Positions 5,630 through 9,309 of a DNA stretch of 9,309 nucleotides are shown here, one piece after another (position 1 is the first letter of the stretch; each line of letters starts with the position of its first letter). The stretch comes from Verrucomicrobiota bacterium. Lineage in GTDB: Bacteria; Verrucomicrobiota; Lentisphaeria; Victivallales; Victivallaceae. Position numbers and translations under genes: made by a program. Below the pieces are notes generated by a model. It searched no databases and was not told the DNA's origin. It saw nothing but the letters and a program-made list of their open reading frames with translations. The stretch spans positions 1 to 9,309 of the forward strand of contig JAEWSS010000216.1 of NCBI GenBank assembly GCA_023459755.1, written 5' to 3'.

Positions 5630-7666
5630 TTATTTGCCGCCGTTATCCTTTTCGGCGGCGATCGCTTTGGCCACGGACGGAGAAATGTCGGCCAACGCGG
5701 CATGAAGCAGATAATTGTCAAAGTCGCGCTCCGTCCAGTCGCGGCGCTGTTCGATCGGAATTGACGTTTCGACCTGGCTCTTGGCGAAAGGCATGGTGGC
5801 GACCAACTTGCCGTCGCGCACGCGAATGACCTTGACCTGTCCCTCAACGGTGCGGATCTTGCGCGCCGCAGTTACACCGCTGACCAGCTTCTTCGGGGCC
5901 TCAACCAAAAGCTCAAACCGGCTGATCGAGGTTCTGACCAGATACCCGGCAACCTTCTCCTGATTGACCGAGGAGAACTGATCGGGCGCGGCGGTGGCGG
6001 CGTCGGCGATACCCATTTCGCGCAGAACCGCGGCGCGGTCGGCGCGTTCCAGCACATCGATTCCGCCGTCCAGCAGAACCTGCTGCATCTGAGCGACGAA
6101 GTCGCCGGCGAAGAAGTCCGGCAGCATCAACTGCACCGGCAGACCGACCGCCGCGGTGGGAGCGGCGACAACCACGGCGAAATTGCCGTCTGCCGAACGC
6201 CCTATTCCCATTTTGCGCAATTCGTTATCCAGTTGAACGACAATGCCGTCCAGATTTGCGGCGGTAAGTCTGCCGCTCTGTTTCTTCACTTCGCCGGTTG
6301 TGGCGTCCACCAGAGTCATGGTCAAAACGATGCGGTTGCCGATCCTGGTAACCGACGGAACCAGCAACTCGCCGATACCCAGCACGCCTCCCAGTTCGGC
6401 GCGGGGACGACCGTCAACCAGCAGCGGCGACCCCGAACCCAGACCGATTTCGGTAAGCATTGGCGCCAGTGCGGCGCGGGTGACCAGTTTATATGACAAA
6501 GTGTCGATTCCCACTTCGATCAGACTTGACAGGCCCTCAACCTCCTCCGCCTTGACGCCGCCTTTTGCCTCGACTTCAGCAACGGCGATCACCGGACGCA
6601 CCACCACCGGCGCGGCGGCAGGTTCGGCGATGGGGGCGGCAACCGGAGTAGCGGCGGGTTCGGAAACCGGCGCGGCAACCGGAGCGGCAGCAGATTCGGC
6701 AACCGGAGTAGCGGCAGGTTCGGAGACCGGCGCCGCAACCGGAGTGGCGGCAGGTTCGGAAACCGGCGCGGCAGCCGGAGTGGCGGCGGGTTCGGCAACC
6801 GGCGCGGCAGCAGGAGTGGCGGCAGGTTCGGAAACCGGCGCGGCAACCGAAGCGGCGACCTGATTGCGAATATCCTGCGCCGCCTTCTTCAGTGCGTCGC
6901 GCATAAGAGACTGGAATATGTTGCCGTCGATGCCGTCAGGGGAATAAGGCGACTGTTCGGTTGCAGTAGCAGTGTAAACATTACCGTAAACACCGCGCTG
7001 GGCTTTGAGGTCAACCAGTTTTACAATCACGTCCAGCGACCAGATTCGGGTTTTGGTCTCCACACCGTATCCCTTGAAACTTTTTTCACGCGAGTTTAAA
7101 TCGGTCACAATGCCGTAGACCAGATAATCGACGCCGGAAGCCTCTCCGAGTTTCCGCATTGCGTCGGTCGGATATCCCGGCGCCTCCGGCAGTTTTTTAA
7201 GCGCGGCGGAAACCGCGGTGTTGTCCACACAGGAAAATATCTCCGGATATGCGCCGAGATAAGCGCCGAGATAATCGGCGCCGGCAATCACCGGCCGGGT
7301 CGGACCATTGAGCAGCCGGTCGTAAACCGTCTTCCATCTGGCCCACTCTTCATTGCGCTGTTTGATCGTCCATTTCACTTCGGCTTCGTGAGTGGTATGA
7401 TTGTCCCATGCGTCGATTGCGCCGACGAATCCCTGCATTACGCTGTTAATCGACAGCCGGTCCGCGGTGTTGAGCGACTTCATCGCCGGAACGTCGATCT
7501 TAATATCCGGCCGTTCAAGAAAAGCGTTCCCCTTCACGTCCAGCGTTGAAAACTCCAGCACGGCCACCTTCACCGGCGGCACGACGTTCACGGTATCCGC
7601 CGCAACCAGATGCGCGGCAATAAGCAGCGCCGCCCCAGCAATAAACAAACGACCATGAGTAAACAT
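5630..7666 (-). CDS. Secreted protein with three CsgG/TolB-N-like regions and a Pro/Ala repeat linker
   Basis: First gene of the - strand operon; 678 residues. The signal peptide is residues 1-23 (hydrophobic core 7-21, cleavage near VAA-D). No lipobox cysteine is present, unlike the other envelope genes here, so it is probably periplasmic. Region 1 (32-270) begins VKVAVLEFS and contains GVDYLVYGIV (178-187) and LDVIVKLVD...GVYGNVYTATATE (211-237), the strand/helix pattern of CsgG/LpoB-like domains. Residues 275-354 form a Pro/Ala linker with a 12-residue period. Region 2 (358-488) has VIAVAEVEA, TRAALAPMLTEIGLG, GIGELLVPSVTRIGNRIVL and LVDATTGEV, a strong TolB-N/CsgG pattern. Region 3 (496-650) repeats it in weaker form (LLDGGIDVLERADRAAVLREMGI, AGYLVRTSISRFEL, VKVIRVRDGKLVATMPF). 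The start at 7666 is chosen because GGGAGGA lies 7 bases upstream and the signal peptide follows. An in-frame ATG at 7792 would place 42 non-secretory residues in front. The role is probably envelope assembly, but is unproven. Confidence 0.83.
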   Translation of the reverse strand: MFTHGRLFIAGAALLIAAHLVAADTVNVVPPVKVAVLEFSTLDVKGNAFLERPDIKIDVPAMKSLNTADRLSINSVMQGFVGAIDAWDNHTTHEAEVKWTIKQRNEEWARWKTVYDRLLNGPTRPVIAGADYLGAYLGAYPEIFSCVDNTAVSAALKKLPEAPGYPTDAMRKLGEASGVDYLVYGIVTDLNSREKSFKGYGVETKTRIWSLDVIVKLVDLKAQRGVYGNVYTATATEQSPYSPDGIDGNIFQSLMRDALKKAAQDIRNQVAASVAAPVSEPAATPAAAPVAEPAATPAAAPVSEPAATPVAAPVSEPAATPVAESAAAPVAAPVSEPAATPVAAPIAEPAAAPVVVRPVIAVAEVEAKGGVKAEEVEGLSSLIEVGIDTLSYKLVTRAALAPMLTEIGLGSGSPLLVDGRPRAELGGVLGIGELLVPSVTRIGNRIVLTMTLVDATTGEVKKQSGRLTAANLDGIVVQLDNELRKMGIGRSADGNFAVVVAAPTAAVGLPVQLMLPDFFAGDFVAQMQQVLLDGGIDVLERADRAAVLREMGIADAATAAPDQFSSVNQEKVAGYLVRTSISRFELLVEAPKKLVSGVTAARKIRTVEGQVKVIRVRDGKLVATMPFAKSQVETSIPIEQRRDWTERDFDNYLLHAALADISPSVAKAIAAEKDNGGK
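6605..6844 (-). repeat. 36-bp tandem repeats encoding a Pro/Ala linker
   Basis: Six 12-residue units of the type AAPVSEPAATPV and one 8-residue broken unit (residues 323-330) lie head to tail at residues 275-286, 287-298, 299-310, 311-322, 323-330, 331-342 and 343-354. At the DNA level the copies are nearly identical 36-base blocks; the short unit is 24 bases, so every change seen keeps the frame. The linker separates the first CsgG-like region from the second and is likely extended and flexible, perhaps spanning periplasm or peptidoglycan. The copies are contiguous with no spacers, so this is not a CRISPR array. Confidence 0.92.
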
Positions 7667-7673
7667 ATCGGGT

Positions 7674-7680
7674 TCCTCCC
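7674..7680 (-). promoter_or_regulatory. Shine-Dalgarno fixing the start of the CsgG-like gene
   Basis: Read on the - strand, GGGAGGA is followed by 7 bases and then the ATG at 7666. It is the best ribosome site of the operon and supports 7666 over the longer frame beginning at 7792. Confidence 0.8.
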
Positions 7681-7754
7681 TTATTTTATGTAAAAGCTTT
7701 TTTAACTTATCACACTTTTCAATTTTTCCCAAACCGGAAGATCGGGTTTGCGCC

Positions 7755-7785
7755 CATATAGACAAAATATTCCGCAAAAAGTCAA
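7755..7785 (-). promoter_or_regulatory. Candidate promoter of the four-gene lipoprotein operon
   Basis: On the - strand TTGACT (7785-7780) matches the -35 consensus in 5 of 6 bases. A -10 candidate TATATG (7760-7755, 4 of 6) follows after 19 bases, slightly long; TCTATA at 17 bases is weaker. The resulting leader of roughly 80 bases also contains an inverted repeat, CAAACC/GGTTTG (7730-7750), of unclear meaning. Confidence 0.45.
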
Positions 7786-7793
7786 AAAACACA

Positions 7794-7824
7794 TTGAAAA
7801 TTCCGGCGCCGGAAGTAGTTTATT
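7794..7824 (+). promoter_or_regulatory. Candidate promoter of the divergent lipoprotein gene
   Basis: TTGAAA (7794-7799, 5 of 6) is followed after 19 bases by TTTATT (7819-7824, 4 of 6). The match is modest, but it lies at the right distance from the ATG at 7856 in an otherwise AT-rich gap. The spacer contains the 14-bp palindrome at 7801-7814. Confidence 0.4.
7801..7814. promoter_or_regulatory. Perfect 14-bp palindrome, candidate operator
   Basis: TTCCGGCGCCGGAA reads the same on both strands and stands out as a GC-rich block within an AT-rich divergent intergenic gap. It lies between the proposed -35 and -10 of the + strand gene and about 16 bases upstream of the proposed -35 of the - strand operon. 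A dimeric regulator bound here could control both directions. No regulator gene is seen in the window. Confidence 0.4.
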
Positions 7825-7855
7825 CTAACCCAATTTTATCAAACAGGAGGGTGCC

Positions 7856-8614
7856 ATGTTCAGATATATCGCCGCCGCCGCGGTTTGCTCGGCCGGACTG
7901 TTCTTCACCGCCGGATGCAATGGAAGCGCCAAGTTCACATGCGACAATCTTACCGCCGGAAACGCGGCCCGGCTTTCCCCGCGTGAAAACGCACCGACCA
8001 TCACCGTGACACCGTTCACCGACATGCGCCCCTATGAACGCAGCGGCTCGGCGCTTCTCGGCATGATTCCACTGCGTCCATACGGCTATGCCGAGGCCGG
8101 ACAACCGGAAAACAACGAGACATTCTACAGCATCGGACACTACAATTTCGATGCGGTCAACGACCTTACCGCCGCCGCCGCCGAAAGCCTTCGCGCCTCC
8201 AATTTGTTCAGCCGGGTCGAACAGCGCTCGGCGGTCGGCAGCGACACCGACTACATTTTCTCCGCCACCATCGTGGACTGCTCATACAAGGCCCGCTGGT
8301 TCACCTACTGCGTCACCTATATCGGGGCCGCTCCGTTTTGGGTGATCGGCTGTCCGACCGGCAGCTCAAGCATCCACCTCCGGTTGAGGTTTGAAATCAT
8401 GGAACGCAAAACCGGTCAGGTGGTCTGGGCGCAGGAGTTCGATGAAAGCGACTACCTCAACCACTGGCTGTACTGCCGCTATCAGGCCGACATGGATCTG
8501 CTTCCGGCGCTTATGCGCCGCGCAATGAATCTGGCGGTCATCGACATCGAGTCAACCGGTGCGGTTTCCGAAAACCCACCCCATGTGGAGCAACCACCGC
8601 CGGGCAACTGGTAA
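7856..8614 (+). CDS. Cys-rich putative outer-membrane lipoprotein, CsgG/LpoB-like fold suspected
   Basis: 252 residues, ATG at 7856 preceded by a perfect AGGAGG with a 5-base spacer. The signal peptide ends with FTAGC, so Cys21 should be lipidated; Asn at +2 favours the outer membrane. I do not recognise the exact family. The order of elements resembles small lipoproteins with a TolB-N/LpoB-like alpha/beta domain: a first strand with ITVTPFTDMRPYERSG (49-64), a helix ending SLRASNLFSRVEQR (111-124), DYIFSATIVDCSY (132-144), a hydrophobic loop YIGAAPFWVIGCP (155-167), then LRLRFEIMERKTGQVVWAQEF (175-195). Cysteines at 142, 152, 166 and 207 could form disulfides in the periplasm. The tail (238-252) is Pro-rich. 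It is transcribed divergently from the lipoprotein operon and may share its control region, which suggests a related envelope role; this is inference. Confidence 0.8.
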   Translation: MFRYIAAAAVCSAGLFFTAGCNGSAKFTCDNLTAGNAARLSPRENAPTITVTPFTDMRPYERSGSALLGMIPLRPYGYAEAGQPENNETFYSIGHYNFDAVNDLTAAAAESLRASNLFSRVEQRSAVGSDTDYIFSATIVDCSYKARWFTYCVTYIGAAPFWVIGCPTGSSSIHLRLRFEIMERKTGQVVWAQEFDESDYLNHWLYCRYQADMDLLPALMRRAMNLAVIDIESTGAVSENPPHVEQPPPGNW

Positions 8615-8636
8615 AAATTGTTTTTCCTGCTATATT
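8608..8636 (+). promoter_or_regulatory. Weak candidate promoter before arnB
   Basis: TATATT (8631-8636, 5 of 6) is a good -10, but the best -35 at 17 bases, CTGGTA (8608-8613), matches only 3 of 6. No terminator hairpin is visible between the lipoprotein stop at 8614 and arnB, so arnB may instead be read through from the upstream gene. Confidence 0.25.
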
Positions 8637-8672
8637 AATAGAAAATCTCAAAACAGCAAGGGGATCAGGATC

Positions 8673-9309
8673 ATGCGCAAAGATTTTCTGCCGTTTACCA
8701 GGCCGCAGGTGACCGAAGACGACATCCGTCAGGTTGACGCGGTACTGCGTTCCGGCTGGCTTACCAACGGCCCGAAAAACGTTGAATTTGAATCGGCCGT
8801 CTGCCAATATGTCGGCAACCGCCATGCGGTGTGCCTCACCAGCGAAACCGCGGCAATGCATCTGCTCACAAAAATATTCGACTTAAAACCGGGTGATGAA
8901 GTCATAACTCCGTCACTGACATGGGTGTCAATGGTCAACATGGTGGCATTGTCCGGCGCCACGCCGGTCTTCGCCGAAGTCGATCGCGACACGCTGATGG
9001 TAACACCGGAATCAGTGGCGGAAAAAATCACGCCGCGCACTAAACTTATTGTTCCGGTACACTACGCCGGAGCACCGTGCGACCTCGACGGCATCCGCAA
9101 AGTCGCCGGAAATATTCCGGTGGTCGAAGACGCGGCGCACGCGCTCGGAGCGTCGTACAAAGGCCGGAAAATCGGCGGCGGAGACACCACCTGTCTGTTC
9201 AGCTTCCACGCGATCAAAAACATCACCACCGCCGAAGGCGGCATGGTGGTGTCCAATGACGAAAAGATCATTTCCGACTTCCGCCGCTGGAAATACCACG
9301 GCATAGTGG
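8673..9309 (+). CDS. arnB: UDP-4-amino-4-deoxy-L-arabinose-oxoglutarate aminotransferase, N-terminal part (3' truncated by window)
   Basis: This PLP enzyme of the DegT/DnrJ/EryC1/StrS family transfers an amino group from glutamate to UDP-4-keto-arabinose. The product is UDP-L-Ara4N, used in Gram-negative bacteria to decorate lipid A and lower binding of cationic peptides. 212 codons are visible of a protein usually about 380 residues long. The match to E. coli ArnB, as I recall it, is unusually close: SGWLTNGPKN (28-37), EVITPSLTWVSMVNM (76-90), VDRDTLMVTPE (103-113), ITPRTK (119-124), VPVHYAGAP (127-135), VEDAAHALG (151-159) and FSFHAIKNITTAEGG (176-190). K182 is the Schiff-base lysine and D153 the pyridine-nitrogen aspartate. 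AAGGGG lies 9 bases before the ATG at 8673; AGGA at 8667-8670 is too close. Other family members such as PseC or WecE are less likely, given the HYAGAP and HAIKNIT segments. No other arn gene falls in the window. Confidence 0.9.
   Translation, partial: MRKDFLPFTRPQVTEDDIRQVDAVLRSGWLTNGPKNVEFESAVCQYVGNRHAVCLTSETAAMHLLTKIFDLKPGDEVITPSLTWVSMVNMVALSGATPVFAEVDRDTLMVTPESVAEKITPRTKLIVPVHYAGAPCDLDGIRKVAGNIPVVEDAAHALGASYKGRKIGGGDTTCLFSFHAIKNITTAEGGMVVSNDEKIISDFRRWKYHGIV

Noticed and set aside
6605..6844. Possible CRISPR array because of 36-base repeats
   Set aside because: The repeats are directly contiguous with no unique spacers, encode an in-frame Pro/Ala linker, and no cas gene is present.
6243..6863. 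206-codon + strand frame with Gly/Ala-rich repeats
   Set aside because: It is the antisense reading of the 36-bp repeats and flanking CsgG-like region. The repeat periodicity follows automatically from the coding strand.
7667..7792. Upstream in-frame extension of the CsgG-like protein to an ATG at 7792
   Set aside because: It would put 42 residues ahead of a clear signal peptide, overlap the candidate promoter, and ignore the strong GGGAGGA site serving 7666.

Overview
The window looks like chromosomal DNA from a Gram-negative bacterium with a GC-rich genome. It encodes several Sec/Lsp-type lipoproteins, an LpoB-like activator of outer-membrane-side peptidoglycan synthesis, and an ArnB-type aminotransferase of lipid A modification. 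Alanine-rich proteins, GC-rich codons, AT-rich intergenic gaps, a bacterial GlnRS and gene families outside their usual proteobacterial context make me suspect the PVC superphylum (for example Lentisphaerota). That is a guess from style, not a phylogenetic result. I see no mobile element, tRNA, rRNA or CRISPR array.

Left part, + strand (1-2941): the 3' end of glnS (glutaminyl-tRNA synthetase) overlaps or abuts rpe (ribulose-phosphate 3-epimerase). A near-consensus sigma70 promoter (1299-1327) then drives a two-gene unit. The first gene encodes a glycine-cleavage H-like protein in which the lipoyl-lysine position is Asn. The second is an unrecognised 369-residue beta-rich protein. The unit ends at a strong bidirectional hairpin terminator (2908-2941).

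Middle part, - strand (7666 down to 2981): a compact four-gene envelope operon, read right to left. It encodes (1) a 678-residue secreted protein with three CsgG/TolB-N-like regions and a 12-residue-period Pro/Ala linker, (2) a COG3014-type TPR lipoprotein, (3) a YcfL/DUF1425-type lipoprotein, and (4) an LpoB-like lipoprotein. Gaps are 17-30 bases and the operon converges on the shared terminator. The gene set suggests an outer-membrane lipoprotein assembly linked to peptidoglycan synthesis or to a surface or secretion structure.

Right part, + strand (7856-9309): a 252-residue Cys-rich lipoprotein is divergent from the operon across a 189-base gap that holds candidate back-to-back promoters and a perfect 14-bp palindrome. 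It is followed by arnB (truncated by the window end), whose product makes UDP-4-amino-4-deoxy-L-arabinose.

The points most worth a second look are the lysine-less H protein with its orphan partner, the three-domain repeat-linked CsgG-like protein heading an LpoB/YcfL/COG3014 operon, and the palindrome in the divergent control region.
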